A DNA stretch of 64,000 bases from Acorus gramineus. Lineage: Eukaryota; Streptophyta; Magnoliopsida; Acorales; Acoraceae. The position numbers and the translations under genes are program-made. The DNA is taken from the NCBI GenBank assembly GCA_030737835.1, contig CM060856.1:16781116-16845115 (forward strand). The letters are read 5' to 3'. Under the pieces are notes generated by a model. It saw only the letters and a program-made list of their open reading frames with translations, was not told the DNA's origin and made no database searches. The number at the start of each line of letters is the position of its first letter. The first letter of the stretch is position 1. Below are positions 1 to 10,519 of this stretch, one piece after another.

Positions 1-67
1 ATTTCTTGATAAATGTTTTTCGTTACATATGCACAATTCAACGGTCTCTTACTTGTAACAAAGACCA

Positions 68-1741
68 TCAATCAAAGAAAGATAATACAACATCAGACGG
101 CTCAGGCGAGGCCACAGAAGCCGACCTCCCCATTGGCAACGGTGGGATGCTCTGCGGGTTACAGAACACGTTATCCGGGTCGATCGCGGTCTTAGCACGC
201 ACGAGCCGATCATAGTTCCCCAGGAAGTACCTCTCCCCAAACCTCCTCGCCTCAGCCATCGAATCACTGGACCCCTCAACCCCACCCGTCGATCCTGTGG
301 TCCCAAGGTCCAAGTCCAGATAATTCACATAAGCCGCTCTTGGACCCGCAGAAACAAAAGGTCTCATGTACTCATAAAACAAACGCAACCACTTCATGTA
401 CTCGTCACTCCTCCAGTCGTCCTCTCTCCGCCACTCGATCAAATATTGGACGGCGTAGATGTTCCCATCACGGTGGGGGAATGGGATTGCGTCACTCTCT
501 ATACGGCTCATAAGTCCACCGTAAGGGTCCAAAATAAGGTACGCTTTGGGTTGTTCGGCTAACACTTCAAAAGCCCCATATAAATCGACATATGTGATTG
601 GACTCCTAACGTAGTCCGATTTGGCTTTGAAGAACTTCTTGTCATGCATGACTCGGTCCTTCAAATCGTTCACTGACCCGCCCTCACCGAGTCCGGAGAA
701 GTACACGATCGACTCGATCCAACTCATCTCCTTGCACTCATCCGCCTCGACTCCTAACTCTGGGAACCGGCCCGCCAGGACCTCGACCGCCTCGCGGATC
801 CCGCCCTGGTAGAACCCCTTGAATGTCACCGAGAAACCGGGGGGCTCGCCTCGGTATTCGGGCAGCCCCGCCCCCACGAAGGCCGAGAGGTAGAACTTGT
901 CCGGCAACCCGTGGGCCACGTGTTGCCACATGTGGACCAGTTGAGTCACCAACTGGGTCGACCCGGCCCGGTTTATGACGAACCCAGTGACCCGTTCCGG
1001 GACTGGAACGAGTCGGAGTTTCCACGCGTAGACAGCGCCCCAGCTCCCCCCTCCGCCGCCCCGAACTGCCCAGAACGCGTCCTTCCCCATCGTAGTCCTG
1101 TCCAACACCCGACCATTCGCGTCGACCACGATGGCGTCCAGGACGTTGTCGGCGGCCAGCCCGTGCTTCCGGGACAGGAGACCAAACCCGCCGCCCCCAA
1201 CGTGGCCGCCGATCCCCACAGTGGGGCACGACCCGGCCGAGAGACCGAGTTGCGACCCGGCCGAGTCGTGGATCGCGAAGTACGTCTCGCCGAGAGTGGC
1301 GCCTGCCTCGACCCAGGCGGTCCGAGTCTCCGGACTCACCCTGACTTGGTTGAGGTTCATCATGTCAACCACGACGAACGGGTCGGGGCCGCCGGAGACG
1401 TAGGAGAGGCCTTCGTAGCTGTGGCCGCCGCTGCGTAGGCGGATGGTGAGGGAGGCGCGGCGGGAGCATAGGACGGTGGCGCGGAGGCGGCGCAGCGTGT
1501 CGGGGAGGACGAGCGCGACGGGTTTGAGTGGGGACGAATCGGGGTTGAAGCGGAGGTTTTGGATGGAATAGTTGAGGAAGTGATTGAAAGAGGAGGTGGT
1601 GGTGGTGTCTGAAGACAAGGTGAAGTTGTTGATGTTGTTGGATTTGAGACATGAAGCGAAGTCAGTAGAAGAAGAGGAGCTGGTGGTTGTTGAAGTGATG
1701 AGGAGTGAAAGAGAGAGTAGTAGTAAATGAAGGTGTTCCAT
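68..1741 (-). CDS. Berberine bridge enzyme-like FAD-linked oxidoreductase
   Basis: Single-exon gene of 557 residues, close to the usual BBE-like length (about 530-560). I start at 1741 because the protein then opens with a secretory signal peptide (MEHLHLLLLSLSLL); the frame stays open 50 codons further upstream, but that extension looks like low-complexity leader. The FAD-binding domain shows RSGGHSYEG (His107) and SCPTVGIGGH (Cys172), the two attachment points for bicovalent flavin in this family. The C-terminus has the typical YVNYLDLDLG and the GNYDRLVRAKTAIDPDNVFCNPQSIPP block. Val175 lies at the position that controls oxygen access in characterised members, so an oxidase rather than a dehydrogenase is inferred. 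Family members oxidise monolignols, oligosaccharides or alkaloid intermediates in wall, apoplast or vesicles; the substrate cannot be read from sequence. No break is seen. A hairpin MITE lies about 170 bp upstream of the start. Confidence 0.95.
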   Translation of the reverse strand: MEHLHLLLLSLSLLITSTTTSSSSSTDFASCLKSNNINNFTLSSDTTTTSSFNHFLNYSIQNLRFNPDSSPLKPVALVLPDTLRRLRATVLCSRRASLTIRLRSGGHSYEGLSYVSGGPDPFVVVDMMNLNQVRVSPETRTAWVEAGATLGETYFAIHDSAGSQLGLSAGSCPTVGIGGHVGGGGFGLLSRKHGLAADNVLDAIVVDANGRVLDRTTMGKDAFWAVRGGGGGSWGAVYAWKLRLVPVPERVTGFVINRAGSTQLVTQLVHMWQHVAHGLPDKFYLSAFVGAGLPEYRGEPPGFSVTFKGFYQGGIREAVEVLAGRFPELGVEADECKEMSWIESIVYFSGLGEGGSVNDLKDRVMHDKKFFKAKSDYVRSPITYVDLYGAFEVLAEQPKAYLILDPYGGLMSRIESDAIPFPHRDGNIYAVQYLIEWRREDDWRSDEYMKWLRLFYEYMRPFVSAGPRAAYVNYLDLDLGTTGSTGGVEGSSDSMAEARRFGERYFLGNYDRLVRAKTAIDPDNVFCNPQSIPPLPMGRSASVASPEPSDVVLSFFD

Positions 1742-1912
1742 TTGTTGTTGGTTGGTTTTGTGTGAGTGGTTGGGAGGAGGTTTTATGAAGAAGAGGTTTT
1801 GAGGGGGGGTGGGGGGATCGTTTGGAGTATGGTTGAGGACAAACGGATGATGAGATTGAGAGTGATTAATTTGTATATCGTGTGGTTGCATGGCCGGTCA
1901 AATTAAAACTCA

Positions 1913-2187
1913 GGGTTTTTTTATTTTTAAATCCTCATAAATCATCATATTTAGTGATCGATTCTTTACTTTTTTGTATTTAAGTTTTAGTCCCTAGATT
2001 TAAATGATAATTCATGGATAGGTCCTCTCAGAGACTAAAAAAAAAATTAAATAATTTATGGATAAGTTCCTCTCAGGAACTAAAAATGAACTATCATTTA
2101 AATCTGGGGACTAAAATTTAAATACAAAGAAGTGAGGGATCGATCATTAAATATGATGGTTTGTGAGGACTTAAAAATAAGAAACCC
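1913..2187. mobile_element. 275-bp hairpin MITE, Mutator-like (9-bp TSD)
   Basis: The two halves are near-complementary, so the whole element folds on itself. It begins GGGTTTTTTTATTTTTAAAT and ends with the matching inverted sequence ...AAGAAACCC. The flanks are TAAAACTCA (1904-1912) and TAAAACTTA (2188-2196), a 9-bp target duplication with one mismatch, as expected for Mutator-type transposition. A second full copy is at 52700-52973 and a fragment at about 10812-10965. It has no coding capacity. It sits in the proximal upstream region of the BBE-like gene. Confidence 0.8.
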
Positions 2188-2196
2188 TAAAACTTA

Positions 2197-4917
2197 TGTA
2201 TGTTCATATCATGTGTCTATTTGTTTCATTTTACATTATATAAGATAGGAGGACGCAGGGCAAAGGACTTCCGAGCATGGTTTGAGATGACAAACTTATT
2301 GAGATGGGAATCAGCCGAGACTAAACTATTTTAATTATTAACTAAAGAAGTTATTAGAATGAAAATTGAATTTGAATTTGTCTAGCATGATTGATGTTTT
2401 GCGTGTTTATGTAGTGCAGTGAATCCTATCAGATTACCTTAATTGGTTTATAAGTCATATAGCATGTATGACGTATAAAAAATGATGCTAATACTATACA
2501 CACAAAGTAGTTATTTTCGCACATACCACATCATCTAACATAATATATAAAATATCTAATAGATTATATACATTACTTAATTTGAACTTTATTTTAAAAA
2601 AATATAAAATTTGTGTAAGTATTCAATTTATTGAATTATGTACTTTACTTTTATGAAAGCATACATTTTATTAGAAAAAATATATAATTCAAAAATAAAT
2701 TTGAAATGTGTTCGATATGCAATCTAACATTTTCTAATTTGCTCTACAGCACTAACCTAATTACATATTGTTCTAATCTAATAGGTTAAGCTATTATATT
2801 TTAAGTGAGGAAAATATTAATAATACACATATTTAATTCATTCAAATAAATATATCAGTATGTGCTGCATAAAATAACATACACCCTCATAAAATTCAAA
2901 ATATGATAATACTGTAAAATAATTAAATTTTAAGAATGACTGTCACTATTCTCCAAGAGAAGGCCAGTCATGTTTTTTTTTTTTTTTGCTTGGTAAAGGC
3001 CAGTCATGTTTGGTATGTTTTATAATCTAATTTATTTATTGAACGCAATGAATGGTTTCAATTTTTGTTTGATTTAATATAATCGATCCAATTGCATTAA
3101 CTTGTCATCAAGGTCAACTTCTGATAACATCACTTTCAGACTCTGCATTCACAGCATAAACCGTTTAAGTTAGGGAATTCACATATTTGGGTAAATATTA
3201 GATACTAATGTCACTTTTGATTCATGCGTTAATACTATTAAATGTTACATCAATGCATGCCTAAAACTAGTTTCGTTTTATATAATGATTTCTTTATTTA
3301 ATTTGCTTAATTGATGTGTTACGTCAACATTTTCCTTTCCTTTCTTTTGAAAACGTCACTTTGTCTATAGCACATGTCGAGCAAATGGGACTATAAGATG
3401 TGGATAATTTAAAGCCGGCCTTGCCACCAATCAAGCTTTTTAATACAATTACTTGTCTTAAATTATTACTCCACTTCAGAAACATATGAAAGAGACCATT
3501 TAGAGACAATTTATAAGCAGCACAATGAGACAAGCTACGAAACATGAATTGGACTTGTTGAACATTACTGTACTTTTGAAAACGAGCTATAGATTTAATA
3601 GTTACTCATCTAATCGAAGCAGGTTTTTTTTTTTTTGGTGTAAATCTAATTAAGGAAGTTGCTTTGATAAATTATTCAATTTGGTTGAACCCAAAGTATT
3701 TATACAATTATCCGAGCATGTCTTTTTTATTATGTAATGTCATGTTTATAGTTTATACATCAAGATATATATTATTCGCTTTGTCCTTATCTTAGCGTGT
3801 ATGTAATAGTTGTGATGCTAATTAAATTTATAGTGGTGGGTCATTTGAATCTTGAGTCTTTTGTCATCAGTGGTTTCTTTATAACTTTGAAATAATATAC
3901 TAATTAAACAGCTTGTAAATTAAACAATAAAAAATTATAATCAAACTTTAAGATGTTTGTATAATATATAAAATATATAAAGGCATCCCAAAAGAAATGA
4001 TGTGAAAAGTATTTGATGATAAATGATGACATAGTACTAGAATAATGACTAACAAATAAGCTCATTTAGCTCATCAAAAGAAACAAAATCCACAATTTAT
4101 AGATCTACACACAAAATCATTATCTTGGCCATTCTATATTAGTATCAATGTTGTTCATGTCAAATGCTCTTATATTTGCATGTAATGTTAAAGACCATTG
4201 TTTACGGTAAAGTGAGAATCTCATTTAGTAGAAAAAATAGAAAATGTTCCAGAAAAATAAGGATGGAGAAAGAAGTTTATAAATGTTCCAGAGAGAGACA
4301 AGTTTAACCAAACCATCATGGAAAGTGCACAATGTAAATCACTATTCACTAAGCCCCTGCCTGTTTCGAGAATAACCCTTAGAATAACTGAGAATTAGGC
4401 AGGATAAGGGAAGAATCTCAAATCATTGGAAAAGAATTAAATCAAACAATTTTTATTAAAATATTCTAGAATCAATCAATCCCAACATACCAAGATAGAA
4501 AAATCAATCCCAACTTACTAAACCTTGTTAATTTTAGCATTATTGGTCACAAATAAAACCACCAAAATTGAATCAATTAACACTTCCTAGGACAATTATT
4601 TAGTAAGTGTTTTATCGACAAGAGAAAGACATAAATTTAAGACCTCTCAATGAAGATAACCTATCAAGAGGTGGTTCAATTCCTTGAATAATTAAGCTAC
4701 TATAAGTTCTGGATTCTGGATTCAAGTCTTACTTGTACTGGTGGGATAACATTTAACCAACAAATTAAATAAAACACTTACCTACCCAAAAGAAATTCAG
4801 AGTAAGCTCCAAAATCATGGTTATACTAGCTTGGGAATCAGATGGATTTTAGCCAATTCAATTTGAGTAACAATAAAACATAATCACCCAAAAAAAAAAG
4901 AGAAGAAAAGAAGAGCA
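2197..4917. other. AT-rich intergenic DNA, no gene seen
   Basis: Long AT-rich stretch with poly-T and poly-A runs and short stop-rich ORFs without recognisable motifs. About 4620-4790 has a sequence reminiscent of a degenerate SINE (ggttcaattcc), but not enough to call one. Confidence 0.6.
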
Positions 4918-5022
4918 TCTTCACCTCTGCTTTGAGCTTCTCCTCCTCATTGAGAGAAGGCAATCATAGTCGGTCTTGAGAGCATCATAGCTCGCTTTGA
5001 GGGCGTCGTAGTCATTCTTGAG
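4918..5022 (-). pseudogene. HD-Zip leucine-zipper exon fragment
   Basis: On the minus strand, after a plausible acceptor (TGCTAG), the frame reads LKNDYDALKASYDALKTDYD and then CLLS, followed in a shifted frame by NEEEKLKAEVKM. The regular heptad spacing and wording match the zipper that follows the homeodomain in HD-Zip class I factors. The frame change, and the absence of any homeodomain nearby, suggest a pseudogene fragment. The left LTR of a retrotransposon begins 30 bp away. Similarity is judged from memory of the family. Confidence 0.45.
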
Positions 5023-5051
5023 CTAGCATGAATCCACATGGACCACATCAA

Positions 5052-6672
5052 TGTTGGGAAGGCCATCGCGGAAGCCAACAATAAACACGAGATCGAACAC
5101 AAAAACGAAACATTACAACACACGAAGAACACAAGATATACGTGGTTCGGCTTAGGTCTACATCCACGGGGCAAAAAACAGATAATCCACTTTGATAGTT
5201 GAGATACATTAAGGGGCTGTTTGGTTCAACCCTCTTTCAGTACTTATGCAGCTTATTGATGAAAATAAGAACTTTTTTTTGTAAACTCGTGTTTGGTAAA
5301 CCCTTTTAAAAACACTGAAAATCAGAGTTTTGGAGCTGAAAACCGTCAAACTTTTAAGTGATACAATTGGTACTTATCTTTCAGCATTCCGCCTTGTATA
5401 TGATGTAAAAAGTCACATCTACCCTTGTTCAAATCAAATATTTACCAGCACTATAAAACCCTTCTCTTAACTCTCTCTCTCTCTCCTGCGAAACATATTT
5501 CACACCTTTGAAAACCCTAGCCGCTCCATCCGACCTCGTGCACGGAAAACCTCCTAGACCGTCTCGCATGTCTGCCGACGACATCCTCAGCTCCGGCGTC
5601 GAGTGACACCGCCTCCCTCCTCTGATGTCGCCTCCCGTCACCTCCTCCTCTCCTCATAAATCACCGCCTCCCGTCACCGCCTCCCGTCACCGCCTCCCTC
5701 CTCTGAGCGCCCTCCTTGACGAGGCCCGCTCGGCTCTCACCGAGACCACCCGCTGCGGCATAATCTTTGTGGAATCTTTGTTGTTTTTTTTTATTTTTTG
5801 AGTCTTTTTGTTTGATACACAGGGCGTATACGGGTTTTTTATTTTTTTTTATAAGATTGGGAAAGTTTTTTTATAATTATTTTTGAGAATGGGTTTGTTG
5901 AATCAGTTCTTAATGATTTGATTTGTGTTTAGTGATTCTGTTCTTTGGTTGCTTTGTCTTGTTTGATATATTCCTTATGATTTGGTTGTTTTTAATGGAT
6001 CTGGAACAGACAGGAGGAAAATAGGGGTTTTCACAATGGATGTGAATAAATAAGTATTTTTTTAATTATTCAATAAAATATCAAAATAACATTCTACACT
6101 TATAAAATGAATCAAAATATCATTCAAACAAGCACATATGTTCAGTAGCCAATCAAACACACTTATCTAAATAACTACATAATATTTTTCGCTGAATCAA
6201 ACACTTTTTTATTTGAACTCCTTAAATATTATCAGCATAATCTCTTTCTGCACTTATTAATCATTATTTAAAATCCGCATTCCGCCGCGCCAAACGCCAC
6301 CTAAGAGACTCACAAACTCTCCCATGGAGTTACCCTCTCTTAATTAGAACCCTCTCAACCTTCCCTTAGGATCTCTACATTGTATAATGTCTTGCCTTGT
6401 CTTGCCATGAAACCTTAGAAGATATTTATAAAGATAAATAACTTCCTCCCCAAGTAATCTCCCAATTAACAAACAAATATTGTTACCATTAATTATGAGA
6501 TATTCACTCTCCTAATTAACAAACAAATATTGTTTCCTATTTTAAGAGATTCACTTTAAATATTAATTAAGATCAAATCTTAAATAATATTCTACTTATT
6601 AGGTGTCCAATCTAATATGGTTTCATCATGGCCATCCGATGTGATACACCGAATCGAGACATAATCCCAACA
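5052..6672 (-). repeat. 3' LTR of the non-autonomous retrotransposon, interrupted
   Basis: Homologous along its length to 7607-8135, except for a 1,089-bp insertion after GATACATTAA. The right LTR reads GATACATTAAGAGAC without a break, so it serves as the empty site. Confidence 0.9.
5213..6301. mobile_element. 1.09-kb PIF/Harbinger-type (Tourist-like) element
   Basis: Inserted in an LTR with an exact TAA target duplication (5210-5212 and 6302-6304), proven by the empty site in the sister LTR. Its ends are GGGGCTGTTTGGTTC and, inverted, GGTGGCGTTTGGCGC, sharing the GTTTGG core seen in Harbinger-type MITEs. The interior holds a GC-rich block (about 5500-5760) in an otherwise AT-rich element: CT-rich leader-like sequence, an ATG at 5568, three tandem copies of a CACCGCCTCCCGT-type unit, and a frame reading ALLDEARSALTETTRCG. 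This looks like captured host gene sequence. I do not recognise the donor, and no transposase is seen. Confidence 0.8.
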
Positions 6673-7593
6673 ATCTCCACCTTGGCTCGTATCCGGTATG
6701 CTCGGACTTCCTCGAACCCCGTAGAAGATTTTCGTTGATGTCTCCATCTTGCTCCATGTCGTTCTTGAAGCATGACCACGCGAGCAACCGTGCACCTCCA
6801 CCTGCAAGCAAGTGGTCTTCGACTTCCTTGACCTTCACCATCCTTCAAGTCGCTATAACGAGTCTCTTTGTGCACTAGACCCGCTCCACTGAACTTCACC
6901 TTGAATGGATTTTAGGAACTTCTTCCTCCGGACATCTGCATTGCCCAATTTTGTTGGATCCATAAGCCTGCACTCGCCTTATCATAGATCAACCCCTGAG
7001 TCGAACTCAGTAATCGCGCATCCCCAAGTCAATGCTATGACTTGATTTCACGTGCATCTATTCCACGCTCATAGATCTCCAAAGAAGATATGGATCTTAC
7101 CTCCACCTTGAACATGCCACACACGCGCTCGCGAGATGGCTAGGCTCGCTCTTTTAACCGAACAACATGGGGCGGCTCCTCCCATACCCGGTTCAGAACG
7201 CCTTATACCGTGTTGCACTGTTCCATCTTCTTTTGTACGAACTCCGCACCCACGTTTCACGTGATTCTACCACGTGCCTCCGCGTGTCACTGCGAACTTT
7301 GTACCCCGAGCGTCTCTACACGTCCATGCCTTGCATTCGCTTCTTGGTGGATCTTAGACCCACAACAAATTGGTATCATCATTGCACACCTGAATAGACA
7401 TGCCTCTTCCACCACCGAGAGCTCCTTGCAACCTTGCATGATTTTTTTTCTTCTCCTTCTTCGCATGAAACTCTGTACAACACACCGTTGTTGGAATTTC
7501 CAACAATAAATCCGTCGATGGTATGAATTCATCGACCCGTGTCGCTATTGATCCTCTTTCTTCAAATCTCGTCCTTCTAGGTCGGAACCTGGA

Positions 7594-7605
7594 GCTTTGA
7601 TACCA
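7594..7605 (-). other. Primer-binding site (tRNA-iMet type)
   Basis: Minus-strand TGGTATCAAAGC, one base from the LTR. It differs at one base from the usual plant iMet PBS TGGTATCAGAGC. Confidence 0.8.
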
Positions 7606-7606
7606 C

Positions 7607-8135
7607 TGTTGGGAAGGCCATCGCGGAAGCCAACAATAAACACGAGATCGAACACAAGAACGAAACATCACAACACACGAAGAACATAAGATATATGTGG
7701 TTCGGCCTAGGCCTACATCCACGAGGCAAAAAATAGAGAATTCATTTTGATAGTTGAGATACATTAAGAGACTCACAAACTCTCCCATAGAGTTACCCTC
7801 TCTTAATTAGAACCCTCTCAACCTTTCCTTAAGATCTCTACATTGTATAATGTCTTGCCTAGTCTTGTCATGAAACCCTAGAAGATATTTATAGAGATAA
7901 ATAACTTCCTCCCCAAGTAATCTCCCAATTAACAAACAAATATTGTTACCATTAATTAGGAGATATTCACTCTCCTAATTAACAAACAAATATTGTTTCC
8001 TATTTCAGGAGATTCACTTTAAATATTAATTAAGATCAAATCTTAAATAATATTCTACTTATTAAGTGTCCAACTTAATATGGTTTTATCATGATCATCC
8101 GATGTGATACACCGGATCGAAACATAATCCCAACA
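7607..8135 (-). repeat. 5' LTR of the non-autonomous retrotransposon (529 bp)
   Basis: Intact LTR, TGTTGGG...CCCAACA on the plus strand. It contains the uninterrupted target of the MITE found in the other LTR. The PBS abuts its left edge. Confidence 0.9.
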
Positions 8136-8140
8136 ATCAA

Positions 8141-9179
8141 TTGTTCAAAACACACAAAAAAGATCAAAATTCAGATTAAGTAAGACAACCCATTAAAGTA
8201 AAATGTTAATACTGATCACGAAACGCATCAAATTCAATTCACTTTGAACTGGACCAGATTAAAGAATCACAATAGCAGAACAATAATATATTATATAAAT
8301 GATGTAGTGAATCAAAATAAATAATTAATATCAAAAGAGAAAAAGAAATCAAGAATGATTACATCACCAGAATGCTGAGGTTCCTCTCCGGGAAGGTAGT
8401 CGAATAGGAGACGCATAGGTGGATGGACAATGTAGGGTTACTCATGAGTAAAGAGTGGGATCGACAGAGTGTCGACGGCGGCCGGCAGAACAAAGCAAGA
8501 GATGGAGAGAAGATCAGAAGAGAAATAAAACAGAGGCTAAAATTTTTTTTTTCTCACAAAACGCACGACCTCCCCAATTATCTGACATTTAAATGTGTAA
8601 TCAGACATGAATTAAGATCCAATTATGTTGTCGGATTTTGTCTGTCGCTGTTTAACGACCGCTACTGTCCATTGCCATAGTTTGAGTTGGTCTGAAAGTC
8701 CTTTTTTAGTTGTGATTTAAAAAAAAAAAAATCCATATAACTCCTTGAAAAGTTAGAAAAATTGATTTAGGTTCATGTAAAATGATGAATAGTAGTAGGT
8801 CCCTAGAACTGTGTTTGGTTAATAATTTTAGTATTGTTTGTCTATTTAACTGAACTTGGCGAAATCAAATTCAAATAAGTCCTTACAAACTTTTAAATCT
8901 AATTTACTACATTCAAAGATCAGAATGTGCTTATCTTTTTCAACAAAGTCTATTGCTGCCCTCGTAAAAAAATTTGACTGAAGGAATACTTCAAATACTC
9001 ATCCCACTTCACCAAGAAACAACATTACCTGAATCCGAAGTGATGCCGTGATTCCAATCATTTTTTTTTTCATTTTATATTTGCTTCCTTCAAAAAAATG
9101 AACATACTTTGAGTGAGCAAAAAAAGCCCCAAACAACCACATGATATACCCATTTAAACATGATTATATTATATATATA
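8141..9179. other. Intergenic DNA, no convincing gene
   Basis: A GC-richer patch at 8370-8480 could be a short coding exon on the minus strand (ATG at 8415 reading MRLLFDYLPGEEPQHSG up to a GT donor). Nothing continues it convincingly and I do not recognise it. The rest is AT-rich. Confidence 0.4.
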
Positions 9180-9355
9180 GGGGGGCGATGGAGTGCGACC
9201 GTGCGCACGGTGCACCCCATTGTGCGCCCCATATAGGGACCGTGCGATCGTTGGTCTCGCGATCGCACGGTTCACGTTTTTTTTTTAAAAAAAAACCAAG
9301 TCGAAAAAACAAAAAAGGTCGAAACCAACCCATCTCTCTCTCTCTCTCTCACGGG

Positions 9356-9401
<46 letters not shown>

Positions 9402-9995
9402 CACCCCATCTCTCGCTCTCTTCTCTCGCTCAAAACACACATATTCCCCGTCGATGATGACCGCATGGACCCGGCGACTTCGACCCCCGTCGACGATGAC
9501 CGCACGGACCCCTACGATTGCGACCCCCGTCGACGACTGCACGGACCCCAACGAACCCTCGATGTCCCCTGCTGCGACCCTTCAACATCCCCTGCTGCGA
9601 CTCCATCGGTGACCCCCTTTGCAACCCCTCGACGTCCTCTACTGCGACCCCCTCTGCGGTAAATATATGTTGAATAAGTGTGATGAATTATATGAAGATG
9701 AACAAATTGTTTTCTAGATGTATTATGATCATTAGTATGAGAAATGAATGCAAAAAAACTTAGGTGGGAGGGCAGTGAAGTCAATTAAAGATTAGGGGAT
9801 GCATAGGGGGTCACCGATGGAGTCGTCGCAAGGGACGTGGAGGGGTCGCTAGGGTCCGTGCAGTCATCGACGGGGGTCGCAGTCGCCAGGGTCTGTGCGG
9901 TCGTCGTCGATTGCGGTCGTCGTCGACGGGGAATATGTGTGTTTGAGGAGAGAGAGAGAGTGAGAGATGGGGTGAGCGAGAGAGAGAGAGGTCCC

Positions 9996-10032
<37 letters not shown>

Positions 10033-10184
10033 GTTGGTTTCGACCTTTTTTGTTTTTTCGACTTGATTTTTTTCTTTAGAAAAAAAAAACGTGGACCGTA
10101 CGATCACGAGACCAGCGATCGCACGGTCCCTATATGGGGCACACAATGAGGTGCACCGTGCGCACGGTTTCACCCCATCGCCCC

Positions 10185-10186
<2 letters not shown>
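9180..10186. mobile_element. 1-kb fold-back element, probably Mutator-like
   Basis: Two long arms (about 9180-9650 and 9770-10186) are inverted copies of each other over roughly 430-470 bp. Both carry, in order: GGGGGGCGATGG end, ACCGTGCGCACGGTGCACC, CCCATATAGGGACCGTGCGATCG, a poly-A/T patch, GGTTGGTTTCGACC, a CT/GA microsatellite, and GC-rich CGACCCCCGTCGA units. The flanks are both ATATATATA, which fits a 9-bp target duplication but is uninformative in a TA repeat. No transposase is visible. The ORFs in the arms are simple-sequence artefacts. Confidence 0.75.

Positions 10187-10236
<50 letters not shown>
10187..10236. repeat. (TA)n microsatellite
   Basis: About 25 TA units directly abutting the right end of the fold-back element. 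Confidence 0.95.
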
Positions 10237-10237
<1 letters not shown>

Positions 10238-10238
<1 letters not shown>

Positions 10239-10391
10239 CTTCAATATTTACCCACAAAAACCAGATCTCATAAGCACAACATACAACAACCCATCTACAT
10301 TAAGAGATATATATATATATTGCTTCAATATTTACCCACAAAAACCAGATCTCATAAGCACAACACACAACAACCCATCTACATTAAGAGA
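10238..10391. repeat. 84-bp tandem duplication
   Basis: Two copies of a unit starting GCTTCAATATTTACCCAC, the second at 10322. They are nearly identical (one clear C/T difference in the CAACAYACAAC stretch) and separated by TA repeats. Confidence 0.9.
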
Positions 10392-10519
10392 AAAAAAAAA
10401 TAATAAAGAAAGAGAACAAAATAACCCACCTTAGAAAGTGGTTTAAGTTTCAAGCAAGGACTATCAGTGTTGAGCCCCGATGGCATGGCATCCATTCCTA
10501 GCAACAAATCTACAAAAAA

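Larger units (their letters stand above)
5052..8135 (-). mobile_element. Non-autonomous LTR retrotransposon with nested MITE
   Basis: Two LTRs (5052-6672 and 7607-8135), both TGTTGGG...CCCAACA, enclose an internal region of only about 934 bp. The 5-bp TSD ATCAA is present at 5047-5051 and 8136-8140. Read on the minus strand, a primer-binding site like the initiator-Met tRNA complement (TGGTATCAAAGC) lies one base after the right LTR, and a purine stretch (AAGGTGGAGAT) precedes the left LTR. The right LTR is therefore the 5' LTR. No gag or pol domain is seen in any frame of the internal region, so this is a non-autonomous (LARD/TRIM-like) element that needs proteins in trans. The LTRs are very alike apart from the insertion at 5213-6301, which suggests fairly recent transposition. 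Confidence 0.9.

Noticed and set aside
7354..7788. 144-codon minus-strand ORF
   Set aside because: It spans the boundary between the 5' LTR and the internal region of the non-autonomous retrotransposon, crosses the PBS and has no protein motif.
9285..10079. Several ORFs with RERERERE or SLSLSLS runs
   Set aside because: They translate CT/GA microsatellites in the arms of the fold-back element.
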